In this document: positions 24,697 through 33,041 of the stretch, in pieces
Layout: every line of letters starts with the position of its first letter
How positions within the stretch are numbered: the first letter of the stretch is position 1
DNA from: CAG-103 sp905215475
GTDB lineage: Bacteria > Bacillota > Clostridia > Oscillospirales > Oscillospiraceae
DNA length: 64,000 bases
Reading direction: 5' to 3'
Assembly (NCBI GenBank): GCA_905215475.1
Contig: CAJMPW010000001.1
Coordinates: 62,001 to 126,000 of the forward strand
Program-made: the position numbers and the translations under genes
The notes under the pieces: model-generated
What the model saw: only the letters and a program-made list of their open reading frames with translations
Told to the model about the DNA's origin: nothing
Databases searched by the model: none

Positions 24697-26268
24697 TTAC
24701 CACGTCAGCGCATCGTCAAAGTCCACGAGGTCGGGGCGCACCGGCTCCTCGCCCATGACGGTCTGCATATAGAGGTTGACCTGACGGCGCATATCGCGCT
24801 TGGAGATCGTGCGCGAATCGAGCAGATCCTGCGCGACCCAGAGCATATGTACGCCGCGCGCGGCCGCCTGCTCCTCAAACACGCCGCGCAGACCGTCCAT
24901 GCCCTTGCAGGAGATCTGGTCATACATGAGCACCATGTCGGCATTGTACTGCTTGCAGACGACCCACAGCTCGTCGAGCACGTTTGCATAGCCGCCCTTG
25001 GTGTGCTTGCGCATGGTGGTGCGCTGGTAGCTGCGCGCGAGATCGGCCAGCGCCCGGTCGGGGTCTTCGGTGTCGATGATGATGTCGGAGATGAGCGACT
25101 CCATACTCGCCACGACGTTGATGCCCCAGCAGTTTTCCGCCCAGACGGAGAAGTCGGGGTAGAAGTTCGCCGGGCACGACCACTCGACGCAGCGGTGGCG
25201 CATTGCGGGCGCGCAGGGCTTTTTCTGCCGGTAGCCGCGCATCATGATGCGGTTGACGCGGCGGTCGGTGTCGAGAAAGCGCGGGTCCATGCCGCCCGAG
25301 AGGTGGTAGAAAAACATACGGTAGATCCAGAACGTCTCGCCGGTCATCTGCGGATAGGGCGTGCGGTTGACCTCCCACTTTTGCAGCTCATACTCCGTCT
25401 CGCGGTTGTAGATCTTCATGGCGCGGAAAAACGCGTCCCAGTCGAAGGTCTCGCCGGTCTGCTCCTCAATGAAGCGGATGAGCCCGCGCAGCTCCTCGAC
25501 GGCGTAATCCTGCACCGCGTCCTCGTTGTAGCGGATAGGCACGCCGTAATAGTACGTCGGGAGGTTAAAATACCGGTCCTGATACGCGGTCGTGGCGACG
25601 CTGCCGTCGCACGGCATGTTGCAGGCGACAAAGCACGTGCCGAGCTTGGGATACTCGTCGCGCAGGGCGCAGCCGGCTTCGGCCGAGGGCAGGGGGCAGA
25701 CGTCGGCCGGGATGCCGAAGTTTTCGGCCGCGTCGAGATACGGCGGCGTGATCTGCTGGTTGAGGATCGAGCACAGAAACACCGGCAGCACCTGCGCCGG
25801 CAGGTAGATGAGGTTCGGGAAGCCGGCCATGATCTGCCCGGGGACGAGCTCGTCAAAGAGCACGATCTTCTTCGAGAGCTTGTTGCCGGGGTGGAAATGC
25901 TCGTCGGCCACGAACGAGATGCGTAGCAGGTCGGTGGCCTTTTTCACGATGCGGTCATATTGGGCGCGCGCCATGCGCAGCTGGTTGCCGCGCATACCGA
26001 GCGTGCCGCGGTCGACAAAGTTCGGGTAGGTCAGGTAGGTGGAAAACCACTGATAGCGAAACAGTGCGCGCACAGCTGACACCGGACACTTGGCCACAAA
26101 GACGATCATGTCCTTCCAGCACTTGAGCCACATATAAAAGTCAAACGCCGTGTCGCGCACGCCGCGCAGCTCGCGGTAGCGAAACCGCCCCTTTTCCGGG
26201 TCGAAGCGGTAGGTGTAGTCATTGACGTGGCGGAGAAATTCCCGCAGGGAGCGCTTTTGTTCACCCAT
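24697..26268 (-). CDS. 2-hydroxyacyl-CoA dehydratase family subunit, long form
   Basis: A 523-residue member of the HgdB/benzoyl-CoA reductase family, whose classical members form the iron-sulfur dehydratase that removes water from 2-hydroxyacyl-CoA by ketyl radical chemistry. Cysteine-rich segments at about residues 185-225 (VCPLPSAEAGCALRDEYPKLGTCFVACNMPC) and the C-terminal VCKQYNADMVLMYDQISCKGMDG support this. It is longer than standard subunits (about 380-430), with an extra N-terminal 130 residues. The ATG at 26268 is favoured by AGGAGG 9 bp upstream. It follows the partner subunit by 2 bp. No activator ATPase (HgdC/FldI type) or CoA-transferase gene is nearby, so the substrate is open. 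Confidence 0.75.
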   Translation of the reverse strand: MGEQKRSLREFLRHVNDYTYRFDPEKGRFRYRELRGVRDTAFDFYMWLKCWKDMIVFVAKCPVSAVRALFRYQWFSTYLTYPNFVDRGTLGMRGNQLRMARAQYDRIVKKATDLLRISFVADEHFHPGNKLSKKIVLFDELVPGQIMAGFPNLIYLPAQVLPVFLCSILNQQITPPYLDAAENFGIPADVCPLPSAEAGCALRDEYPKLGTCFVACNMPCDGSVATTAYQDRYFNLPTYYYGVPIRYNEDAVQDYAVEELRGLIRFIEEQTGETFDWDAFFRAMKIYNRETEYELQKWEVNRTPYPQMTGETFWIYRMFFYHLSGGMDPRFLDTDRRVNRIMMRGYRQKKPCAPAMRHRCVEWSCPANFYPDFSVWAENCWGINVVASMESLISDIIIDTEDPDRALADLARSYQRTTMRKHTKGGYANVLDELWVVCKQYNADMVLMYDQISCKGMDGLRGVFEEQAAARGVHMLWVAQDLLDSRTISKRDMRRQVNLYMQTVMGEEPVRPDLVDFDDALTW

Positions 26269-26270
26269 GG

Positions 26271-27467
26271 TCACTTGCCTCCTCTCTGCGTCTGGAGCTG
26301 CTTGATCTCCAGACTCTCGACGAACGCCTGCACGCGCGTGCGCAGCTGTCCGCTGCCGCCGGTGGCGTTCTGGCGGTCGACCGCGACGGACGGAATGCCA
26401 AATTCGCGCGTGACGACATGGCTTGCCAGCGCGCGCTCATAGCCCCAGTATTCGCAGAACTTGAGCTGCTCGTACAGCACGCCCTGCGCGTGATATTCCG
26501 CGCACAGGTCGCGCACGAGCTGCCAGCGGCCGTCGACCTTCTCGCGCTGCATGAAGCGCGGGCACTGACTGGTGCTGAGGTAGTGGCGCGCGATGCTCTC
26601 GAGCACCGGCAGGTCGGGGTCAAGGTGAATTTCCTCGCGCCCCGGCGTCGAGCCGAAGCAGAAACGGTCGACCACGACGAGCGCGCCAGCATCCTCGACG
26701 AGCTTGGTGAAGCCGGGGTCGTCGATCTCGCTGCCGACGACGGCGATCTTCACGCGAAAGCGCGGCTTCACGTCGGGCTCGCGTTGACGCAGCTCCTCGA
26801 GCGTCTCGCGCAGCTTGTCGACGATGAGATATTTCGGGCAGCAGTAGCTCACAAGGTTCAGGATGTGGTACTCGTAGCCCGTGATGCGCGGGTTTTCCTC
26901 CTTGCGGAACTGACCGATCTCGGTCAGGATGCGGCAAACCTCGTTGTGCTCGGCGACCGCCTTGCGCAGTGCATCGTCCGACACGTCCACGCCGTAGACC
27001 TCCTGCAGCGGCGTGAGCACCTTGCGCCGGAGCTGGTCGACATAGTGGCGCACGGTGTTTTCCGTGACCTTGAAGGGCATATCGAGAAAGGTCACGAAAA
27101 ACTGCTCGTTGTCCACGAGCCGCAGCAGCTCGAAGTGCTCAAGCGCGCGGTTCATCTCCGAACACGTCTCCGTCCCCATCAGGCCGGACAGGAAGTTGTA
27201 GCCGCCCTCAATGCCGCGCTCCAGCAGCGACTTGCAGTAGTCGCAGATGAAGTTTGACATATAGTACGACGAGATGTCCAGCGACCCCGTCAGCGGTGCG
27301 CGCAGGCGCACCGAAAAGCAGTTTCCGGTGTTGAGCAGCACCTCCGGCATATGGTAGCAGGTGTAGGCCAGCGCGTGCTTCCCCTCGGCACACGCCTGCT
27401 GCACGAGCGCGTTGTTGGCACTCTCGAGCAGCTTTTCAAATTCGTAAAGATGCTTCAGGTCTTTCAA
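26271..27467 (-). CDS. 2-hydroxyacyl-CoA dehydratase family subunit
   Basis: A 398-residue partner of the same family with the expected length. Cysteines likely to bind a [4Fe-4S] cluster appear in YTCYHMPEVLLNTGNCF, FICDYCKSLLERG and LKFCEYWGYE, and the C-terminal family signature GQLRTRVQAFVE is present. The start is a TTG at 27467 because GGAGGGGAG precedes it; an ATG 33 bp upstream lies just past the promoter and has no ribosome binding site. It is the first gene of a two-gene operon. Confidence 0.8.
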   Translation of the reverse strand: MKDLKHLYEFEKLLESANNALVQQACAEGKHALAYTCYHMPEVLLNTGNCFSVRLRAPLTGSLDISSYYMSNFICDYCKSLLERGIEGGYNFLSGLMGTETCSEMNRALEHFELLRLVDNEQFFVTFLDMPFKVTENTVRHYVDQLRRKVLTPLQEVYGVDVSDDALRKAVAEHNEVCRILTEIGQFRKEENPRITGYEYHILNLVSYCCPKYLIVDKLRETLEELRQREPDVKPRFRVKIAVVGSEIDDPGFTKLVEDAGALVVVDRFCFGSTPGREEIHLDPDLPVLESIARHYLSTSQCPRFMQREKVDGRWQLVRDLCAEYHAQGVLYEQLKFCEYWGYERALASHVVTREFGIPSVAVDRQNATGGSGQLRTRVQAFVESLEIKQLQTQRGGK

Positions 27468-27512
27468 TCTCCGCTCCCCTCCGTGTGAAAAAATTCGCAT
27501 TTGGATGTTCAC

Positions 27513-27541
27513 ATTATACGATGATGTGTCCGATATCGCAA
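27513..27541 (-). promoter_or_regulatory. Promoter of the dehydratase operon
   Basis: TTGCGA (27536-27541) and TATAAT (27513-27518) on the minus strand, 17-bp spacer, 46 bp before the TTG start codon. Confidence 0.8.
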
Positions 27542-27603
27542 TAGTTTTTAAACAATTTACCGGAAAACGTGCAAAAATTGACGCGGCGTTTTCACGCCCG
27601 CTG

Positions 27604-27612
27604 TGGTATAAT
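27604..27612 (+). promoter_or_regulatory. Extended -10 promoter of the small-gene pair at 27643
   Basis: TGG followed by TATAAT (27607-27612) fits an extended -10 element. The nearest TTGACG is 23 bp upstream, too far for a normal -35. Confidence 0.5.
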
Positions 27613-27642
27613 GGGCGCAGAAAGGTTACAGGAGGTAGCGAT

Positions 27643-27882
27643 ATGAAGCCCCAGTTTGCCAATGTGTTCAACGTCTCGGTCAATGACAACCGCTCGGAGT
27701 GCTCGCTGAGCTTCTACCATATGTATGTGCAGCACAACTACACGCCCCAGCCCAAGGGCCTGATCGATATGCCGGAAAAGGCGGTCGATGAGGTCGCAAG
27801 CATCATGCTCACGCGTGACGGTGCGCACGCGCTCACGCGCCTGCTCATCCAGAGCTTCGGCATGCCGGAGGAGCTGACATGA
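27643..27882 (+). CDS. Small conserved protein, DUF3467-like
   Basis: A 79-residue soluble protein starting MKPQFANVFNVSVNDNRSE, with an AGGAGG 7 bp before the ATG. The layout (ANVFNVSV..., then a C-terminal helix ending DGAHALTRLLIQSFG) resembles DUF3467 proteins, in which a short beta region is followed by a helix that starts at a hit-and-align motif. The match is by eye only. It overlaps the next small gene by 4 bp, so the two are coexpressed. Function unknown. Confidence 0.6.
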   Translation: MKPQFANVFNVSVNDNRSECSLSFYHMYVQHNYTPQPKGLIDMPEKAVDEVASIMLTRDGAHALTRLLIQSFGMPEELT

Positions 27883-28103
27883 GCGCGCCGCAGACGCTGC
27901 GCCCCGGGCGCTACCGCCACTTCAAGGGCAAGGAGTATGAGCTGCTGTATCTTGCCACGCACTCGGAGACGCTCGAGCCCATGGTCGTCTACCGCGCGCT
28001 CTATGGGGAGCGCGGGGTCTGGGTGCGTCCCGCCGCCATGTGGGACGAGCAGATCGAGCGCGACGGACAGGTCGTGCGCCGCTTTACTTACATCGGGGAT
28101 TGA
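27879..28103 (+). CDS. DUF1653 family protein
   Basis: A 74-residue protein whose whole length is a DUF1653 domain: RPGRYRHFKGKEYELLYLATHSETLE, then MVVYRALYGERGVWVRPAAMWDE. The family is a small SH3-like beta barrel of unknown function. The ATG overlaps the preceding stop (ATGA). A strong hairpin terminator follows. Confidence 0.9.
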   Translation: MSAPQTLRPGRYRHFKGKEYELLYLATHSETLEPMVVYRALYGERGVWVRPAAMWDEQIERDGQVVRRFTYIGD

Positions 28104-28115
28104 ATTGCGGGCAGA

Positions 28116-28151
28116 AGCAGCGCGCCGGATCAGATGATCCGGCGCGCTGCT
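28116..28151 (+). terminator. Terminator of the DUF1653 pair
   Basis: A 15-bp perfect stem AGCAGCGCGCCGGAT / ATCCGGCGCGCTGCT with a 6-nt loop, then GCGTTTGTGTTTGTG on the plus strand. Confidence 0.7.
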
Positions 28152-28169
28152 GCGTTTGTGTTTGTGTAT

Positions 28170-29909
28170 TTAAATAAGGTGCTGTGCGCGGCAGAGGGCT
28201 GCATATTTGCCGTCGCGCGCGATGAGCTCGGCGGGGGTGCCCTGCTCGCAGATGTGTGCACCGTCGATCACGGCGATGCGGTCAGCGCCCTGCACGGTGC
28301 TCAGCCGGTGGGCGATGATGATGCACGTGCGGCCGCGGGCAAGCGTGTCGAGCGCGTGCTGGATGCGCTGCTCGGTCACGGAGTCGAGCGCACTCGTGGC
28401 CTCGTCGAGGATGAGGATCTGCGGGTTTTTCAAAAACAGGCGTGCAATGCTCAGCCGCTGCTTCTGCCCGCCGGAGAGCATGACGCCGCGCTCACCGACA
28501 TAGGTGTCGTAGCCGTCGGGCATGGCGCGGATCTCGCGGTCGATCTCGGCATAGCGTGCGGCCTGCTCGATCTCGGCGTCGGTGGCGTCGGGGCGGCCGT
28601 AACGGATGTTTTCGCGGATGGTGTCGGCAAAGAGAAACACCTCCTGCTGCAGCACGCCGACGCAGCGGCGCAGCGACGCCTGCGTCACGGTGCGCACGTC
28701 GATGCCGTCGATGCACACCGAGCCGGATGTGACATCATAAAACCGCGGCAGCAGCTGGCACAGTGTCGTCTTGCCGCCGCCCGACGGACCGACGACCGCC
28801 AGCGTTTCGCCCGGCGCAATGTGCAGATCCACGTGCGAGAGCACGGTCGCGCCCTCGGTGTAGTCAAAGCTCACGTCGTTATAATCCACCTGTCCGCGCA
28901 CAGGCGGCAGGGGCCTGGCGTCCGGCGCGTCGGCAATGTCGGGCTGCACGCGCATCAATTCGAGAAAGCGCTGGAAGCCGGCCGTGCCGTCGGTGAACAC
29001 CTCCATAAAGTTCACCAGCGTGCGGATGGGGGAGATGAACGTCGTCACGTACAGCGAGAACGTGATGAGGTCGATGTAGTCGATCTGACCGCGCATGATG
29101 AACGCGCCGCCGAGCGCGATGACCACGACCTGCATGGCCGACATCGTAAACTCCATCCCGCCCTGGAACACGCCCATGGCGCGGTACCAGTCGGTCTTGC
29201 TGTGCTTGTAGTGGTCGTTGCAGGCGAGAAATTTCTCGCGCTCGGCGTCCTCGTTCGTGAACGCCTTGGCCGTGCGCACGCCGGAGATGCCGGACTCGAT
29301 GACGGTGTTGATCTCCGCCTGCCGGCGCTTGACGGCGACGTTCGCGTCGTTCATGCGCTTGCGCTGGCGGATCGTGATCCACAGCGACAGCGGCACGAGC
29401 AGCAGCAGCACGAGCGTGAGCTGCCAGCAGATCGGCGCCATGAGCACGAGCGCGCCGCCGAGCGTGACCACCGCCGTGAGCAGAAACTCCGGTCCGTGGT
29501 GCGCCAGCTCCGTGATGGAAAAGAGGTCGCTCGTCATGCGGCTCATGAGCACGCCCGTGCGGTTCTGGTCAAAGAAGCGGAAGCTCATCGTCTGCAAATG
29601 CTCGAAGAGCTCCTGACGCATATCCGCCTCGATGAGCACACCGCAGCGGTGGCCGATGACGGTCACGGCGTATTTGAACACGGCCTTGAGCAGGTACGCT
29701 GCCAGGAGCGCCGCCATGACGGCGAAGAATGTGCGAAACAGTCCCAGCGGCAGCAGACTCTGCATTGCCTGACGCGAGACATAGGGAAACGCCAGATCCG
29801 CCGCGCACGAGAGCAGCGCAAAGAGCAGGTCGAGCGCGAACAGCCGCCGGTGCGGCCGGTAAAAGGTCAAAAACAGCCGCAGCGGGCGGCCGGAATAATC
29901 ACGTTGCAT
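28170..29909 (-). CDS. ABC exporter, half-transporter with fused ATPase
   Basis: A 579-residue type IV exporter subunit. Residues 15-305 hold six membrane helices; the nucleotide-binding domain has Walker A GPSGGGKT at 374-381, the Q-loop region VLQQEVFLFADTIRENI, the signature LSGGQKQRLSIAR and Walker B ILILDEATSALD with H-loop AHRLSTV. It probably works as a homodimer exporting a lipid, peptide or drug; nothing nearby identifies the cargo. The start has GGAGAG 8 bp upstream. It is a monocistronic unit. Confidence 0.92.
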   Translation of the reverse strand: MQRDYSGRPLRLFLTFYRPHRRLFALDLLFALLSCAADLAFPYVSRQAMQSLLPLGLFRTFFAVMAALLAAYLLKAVFKYAVTVIGHRCGVLIEADMRQELFEHLQTMSFRFFDQNRTGVLMSRMTSDLFSITELAHHGPEFLLTAVVTLGGALVLMAPICWQLTLVLLLLVPLSLWITIRQRKRMNDANVAVKRRQAEINTVIESGISGVRTAKAFTNEDAEREKFLACNDHYKHSKTDWYRAMGVFQGGMEFTMSAMQVVVIALGGAFIMRGQIDYIDLITFSLYVTTFISPIRTLVNFMEVFTDGTAGFQRFLELMRVQPDIADAPDARPLPPVRGQVDYNDVSFDYTEGATVLSHVDLHIAPGETLAVVGPSGGGKTTLCQLLPRFYDVTSGSVCIDGIDVRTVTQASLRRCVGVLQQEVFLFADTIRENIRYGRPDATDAEIEQAARYAEIDREIRAMPDGYDTYVGERGVMLSGGQKQRLSIARLFLKNPQILILDEATSALDSVTEQRIQHALDTLARGRTCIIIAHRLSTVQGADRIAVIDGAHICEQGTPAELIARDGKYAALCRAQHLI

Positions 29910-29976
29910 GGGGTCATCTCTCCTTCCCGGACAGTTTATCCGCTTCGGCGGTGCGTGTCAAGCGGCGGTTTTGGGA

Positions 29977-30005
29977 TTGACCCGCCGTCGGAAACGTGAT
30001 ACCAT
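29977..30005 (+). promoter_or_regulatory. Promoter of the VanY-type peptidase gene
   Basis: TTGACC and TACCAT with a 17-bp spacer, 51 bp before the ATG. Confidence 0.65.
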
Positions 30006-30055
30006 AATTTCGGCCATTTTGTGCCGAAAACCGTCACCGAGGATGTGGAGATTCC

Positions 30056-30787
30056 ATGCGAAAAGCTCTCAAAACCGTTTTGTGTGTCGCGCTCATTCTG
30101 GCGCTGACCGCCGTCGTCGCGCTGCGCGTGCTGCCGCCGATGGATACTCCGGCGCAGTCTGCCGCTGCAACGCCCACGCCGGTCGTGACCGCTGCGCCCA
30201 CGCCCACGCCCGAGCCGGACAATGGCCTGCCGAAGATCAACACCGGCAGCTGGGAGCTCACGCTCGTCAACGCGCAAAACCCGATCGGCGAGGCTGTGCC
30301 CGAGGATCTGGCGGAGCTGGAGGGCGGCCGGTATTTTGACGGCCGCGCCGTGGACGCGCTCAAGGAATTTATCGCCGCCGCGCGTGCCGAGGGGCTGAGC
30401 GTGTGCCTGTCGAGCACATACCGCAGCTACAGCGAGCAGTCGTACCTCTTCACCCGCAAGGTCGGGCAGTGCGGCGGGGATGAGGCCGCAGCCGCCCGCA
30501 TCGTCACTCGCCCCGGCACGAGCGAGCACCAGCTCGGCCTGTGCGCCGACATCACCGACAAGTTCTATGAGGTCAAGACACGCGATCTGGAAAAGACCGC
30601 CCTCTTCCAGTGGATGTATGCCCACTGTCAGGAGTACGGCTTCATCCTGCGCTATCCCGCCGACAAGGAGAGCATCACCGGCGTCATGTACGAGCCGTGG
30701 CACTTCCGCTATGTCGGCAAGGAGGCGGCGGCGTACATCATGGAAAACAACCTCTGCCTTGAGGAATTTCTCGATCTGTATAAATGA
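30056..30787 (+). CDS. D-alanyl-D-alanine carboxypeptidase, VanY/M15B family
   Basis: A 243-residue exported zinc peptidase. An N-terminal membrane anchor (residues 5-25) is followed by a Thr/Pro linker (TPTPVVTAAPTPTPEP) and the M15B domain with SSTYRSYSEQ, the zinc-ligand motif GTSEHQLGLCADI and EPWHFRYVG. Such enzymes trim the terminal D-Ala from peptidoglycan stem peptides. There is no vanHAX cluster, so this is ordinary wall maintenance rather than a resistance locus. Own promoter and terminator. Confidence 0.92.
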   Translation: MRKALKTVLCVALILALTAVVALRVLPPMDTPAQSAAATPTPVVTAAPTPTPEPDNGLPKINTGSWELTLVNAQNPIGEAVPEDLAELEGGRYFDGRAVDALKEFIAAARAEGLSVCLSSTYRSYSEQSYLFTRKVGQCGGDEAAAARIVTRPGTSEHQLGLCADITDKFYEVKTRDLEKTALFQWMYAHCQEYGFILRYPADKESITGVMYEPWHFRYVGKEAAAYIMENNLCLEEFLDLYK

Positions 30788-30794
30788 AGGTTTC

Positions 30795-30822
30795 CCGGGC
30801 GCTTCCTGCAGGAAGCGCCCGG
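30795..30822 (+). terminator. Terminator of the VanY-type gene
   Basis: A 12-bp perfect stem CCGGGCGCTTCC / GGAAGCGCCCGG with a TGCA loop and the tail TTCTTTG. Confidence 0.65.
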
Positions 30823-30884
30823 TTCTTTGTGCGTTATGCTGCAAAGTGATATGTAAAATATGTGTAAACTGTCTCAAAAACCGC

Positions 30885-30913
30885 TTGCAATTCTGCAAAT
30901 CATCTGCTAAACT
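30885..30913 (+). promoter_or_regulatory. Promoter of a mini-gene
   Basis: TTGCAA (30885-30890) and TAAACT (30908-30913), spacer 17 bp. The only reading frames before the terminator at 31047 are very short. Confidence 0.65.
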
Positions 30914-30949
30914 GAGAGCAACTGAAAAAGAAAGGAGCGTGATAATGTT

Positions 30950-31024
30950 ATGCGTATCAATCAAGTCCAGGATCTGGACGACCTGATCTTCTCGGATGTC
31001 AGCTGGGAACCCAGCAGCAAGTGA
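30950..31024 (+). CDS. Candidate 24-residue peptide gene
   Basis: A very short frame inside a complete transcription unit: promoter 30885-30913, AAAGGAG at about 30931, and a terminator at 31047-31070. The peptide begins MRINQVQDLDDLIF and ends WEPSSK; it is acidic and has no cysteine. A competing ATG six bases upstream, closer to the Shine-Dalgarno sequence, gives only a 13-codon frame (MLCVSIKSRIWTT). The unit could instead make a small RNA or be a leader for the cupin gene downstream. I do not recognise the peptide. Confidence 0.4.
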   Translation: MRINQVQDLDDLIFSDVSWEPSSK

Positions 31025-31046
31025 GAAGCCATAGAGCCGGATGACG

Positions 31047-31070
31047 CCACGCCTTGTGCGTGGATTTTTT
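31047..31070 (+). terminator. Terminator of the mini-gene
   Basis: Stem CCACGC / GCGTGG with a 5-nt loop, then A and six T residues: a textbook small intrinsic terminator. Confidence 0.75.
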
Positions 31071-31113
31071 ATACGTAAAATACGATCCCAGCCGGTCTCC
31101 TTCGGAAAAACGG

Positions 31114-31142
31114 TTGCATTTTTCGCCGCCGTGTGCTACGAA
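31114..31142 (+). promoter_or_regulatory. Promoter of the cupin gene
   Basis: TTGCAT and TACGAA with a 17-bp spacer, 31 bp before the ATG. The -10 box is imperfect. Confidence 0.5.
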
Positions 31143-31173
31143 TAAAGCACAACCACAAAGGAGGCTGATCTCT

Positions 31174-31536
31174 ATGGCATTCATCCGCAAGCTTCCCGAC
31201 ACGCCCGAGCGCCTTGAGCACCTCAAGGGCGGCGCCGGTCACCTCGAGCGCTACGCCATCCTCTCTGCGGAGGAGATGCTCGGCGCCGGTACGGTCTGCG
31301 CCCGCATGGTGCTGCAGCCGGGCTGCGAAGTCGGTGAGCACACCCACCACGGCAACTACGAAGTGTACTATATTCTCTCCGGCAGCGGCACATACCGCAG
31401 CAACGGCGAGACGATGACCGTGGACGCCGGCACCGTGACCTTTACGGGCGACGGCGAAAGTCATTTCCTGCGCAACGACGGCGACACGCCGCTGGAGTTT
31501 CTGGCCCTCGTGCTCAATCTCCCCGCGCAGGCATAA
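31174..31536 (+). CDS. Cupin-domain protein
   Basis: A 120-residue single-domain cupin. The metal-binding motifs are GCEVGEHTHHGNYEVYYILSG (motif 1, with the two His and Glu) and TFTGDGESHFLRN (motif 2). The start has AAAGGAGG upstream. Small cupins of this type are often sugar- or metal-linked enzymes of unknown substrate. It forms a single-gene unit ending at a bidirectional terminator. Confidence 0.9.
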   Translation: MAFIRKLPDTPERLEHLKGGAGHLERYAILSAEEMLGAGTVCARMVLQPGCEVGEHTHHGNYEVYYILSGSGTYRSNGETMTVDAGTVTFTGDGESHFLRNDGDTPLEFLALVLNLPAQA

Positions 31537-31582
31537 AGGAACAGCCTTCCCCGTGCCGGGAAAGCCGTCCGTTTAAAAAGCG

Positions 31583-31613
31583 ATCAGCGGGCATCCGTCG
31601 GATGCCCGCTGAT
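31583..31613. terminator. Bidirectional terminator between cupin and nfnB
   Basis: A 14-bp perfect stem ATCAGCGGGCATCC / GGATGCCCGCTGAT with a 3-nt loop, followed by TTTATAT on plus and by CGCTTTTT on minus. Confidence 0.75.
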
Positions 31614-31626
31614 TTTATATGCGTGC

Positions 31627-33039
31627 TTACTTGCTCTTGATGTACGCGTCGATGGCAGCCGCGGCCTTCTTGCCGGCGCCCATCGCCTTGATGACGGTGG
31701 CCGCACCGGTGACGGCGTCGCCGCCGGCGAACACGCCGTCCTTCATGGTCGTCACGGTGTCGTCCTTGACGACGATGCCGCCGCGATCGCTGTACTCGAG
31801 GTCCGGCGTCGCCTTGCGCAGCAGCGGGTTGGGGGAGGTGCCCAGCGCCATGATGACAGAGTCGCAGGCCATCTCAAACTCGCTGCCCGGCACTTCGATC
31901 GGACGGCGGCGACCCTTCTCGTCGGGCTCGCCGAGCTCCATGCGGATGCACTTGAGACCGCGCACCCAGCCGTTGTCATCGGCCAGGATCTCGATGGGGT
32001 TGCACAGCAGGGAGAAGTTGATGCCCTCTTCCTTCGCGTGCTCGTACTCTTCCTTACGGGCGGGGATTTCTTCCTCGCCGCGGCGGTACACGACCGTCAC
32101 GTCCGCACCCAGACGCTTGGCGCAGCGCGCGGCGTCCATGGCGACGTTGCCGGCGCCGACAACGGCCGTCACATGGATGGGCATGAGCGGGGTGTCGTAG
32201 CGCTCGTCATAGGCGTGCATGAGGTTGATGCGGGTGAGGAACTCGTTGGCGGAGAACACGCCGCAGTAGCTCAGACCCGGGATGTTCTGGAACTTCGGCA
32301 GACCGGCGCCCGAGCCGATGAACACGGCCTCGTACTTCTCGTCGCCGAGGAGGTGGTCGGCGTCCTTGCCGAGCAGCTCGTCGATGCTCATGCACTTGCC
32401 GATGGTCGCGTCGCACACGATGTTGACGCCCATGGCCACGAGCTTGTCGATCTCCTTTTGCACGATGGCCTTCGGCAGACGGAACTCGGGGATGCCGTAA
32501 GCCAGAACGCCGCCGGCCTTGTGGAAGTGCTCGTAGACGGTCACGTCGTAGCCGAGCTTGGCCAGGTCGCTCGCGCAGGCGAGACCGGACGGACCGGAGC
32601 CGATGACCGCGACGCGGTGACCGTTGGTCTGGATCTTTTCGGGCATCTCGTCGGCGTTTTCGCGGTTCCAGTCGGCGACGAAGCGCTCCAGACGGCCGAT
32701 GCCGACAGGCTCGCCCTTGATGCCGCGCACGCACTTGCTCTCGCACTGCTTCTCCTGCGGGCAGACACGACCGCAGATGGCGGGCAGGGAGCTGTCCTCA
32801 AGGATCTTGTGGTAAGCGCCCTTGAAGTCCTGCTCACGGACGCAGGCGATGAACTGCGGGATCTTGACATTGACCGGGCAGCCGGACATGCAGGCCGGGC
32901 GCGGGCAATTCAGGCAGCGGTTGGCCTCATCGACCGCCATCTCGACGGTGTAGCCAAGCGCGACTTCTTCAAAGTTTTTGTTGCGGACGTTCGGGTCCTG
33001 CTCCGGAATCGGATTTTTCGTGGGAGACATATTCGCCAT
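31627..33039 (-). CDS. nfnB: NADH-dependent ferredoxin:NADP oxidoreductase large subunit (GltA/NfnB type)
   Basis: A 470-residue flavoprotein. The N-terminal iron-sulfur region has two cysteine clusters (RCLNCPRPACMSGCPV and ICGRVCPQEKQCESKC), then two dinucleotide folds (VAVIGSGPSGLACA; TAVVGAGNVAMDAA) and the C-terminal FAD motif DGVFAGGDAVTG. Alone it would be called a glutamate synthase small chain, but the gene follows nfnA by 2 bp, the arrangement of electron-bifurcating NfnAB, which makes NADPH from NADH and reduced ferredoxin. The start has AAGGAGGAG upstream. Confidence 0.9.
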   Translation of the reverse strand: MANMSPTKNPIPEQDPNVRNKNFEEVALGYTVEMAVDEANRCLNCPRPACMSGCPVNVKIPQFIACVREQDFKGAYHKILEDSSLPAICGRVCPQEKQCESKCVRGIKGEPVGIGRLERFVADWNRENADEMPEKIQTNGHRVAVIGSGPSGLACASDLAKLGYDVTVYEHFHKAGGVLAYGIPEFRLPKAIVQKEIDKLVAMGVNIVCDATIGKCMSIDELLGKDADHLLGDEKYEAVFIGSGAGLPKFQNIPGLSYCGVFSANEFLTRINLMHAYDERYDTPLMPIHVTAVVGAGNVAMDAARCAKRLGADVTVVYRRGEEEIPARKEEYEHAKEEGINFSLLCNPIEILADDNGWVRGLKCIRMELGEPDEKGRRRPIEVPGSEFEMACDSVIMALGTSPNPLLRKATPDLEYSDRGGIVVKDDTVTTMKDGVFAGGDAVTGAATVIKAMGAGKKAAAAIDAYIKSK

Positions 33040-33041
33040 GA

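Noticed and set aside
28134..29999. A long plus-strand frame opposite the ABC exporter.
   Set aside because: Same antisense effect; no ribosome binding site or recognisable domain, and the exporter on the other strand is complete.
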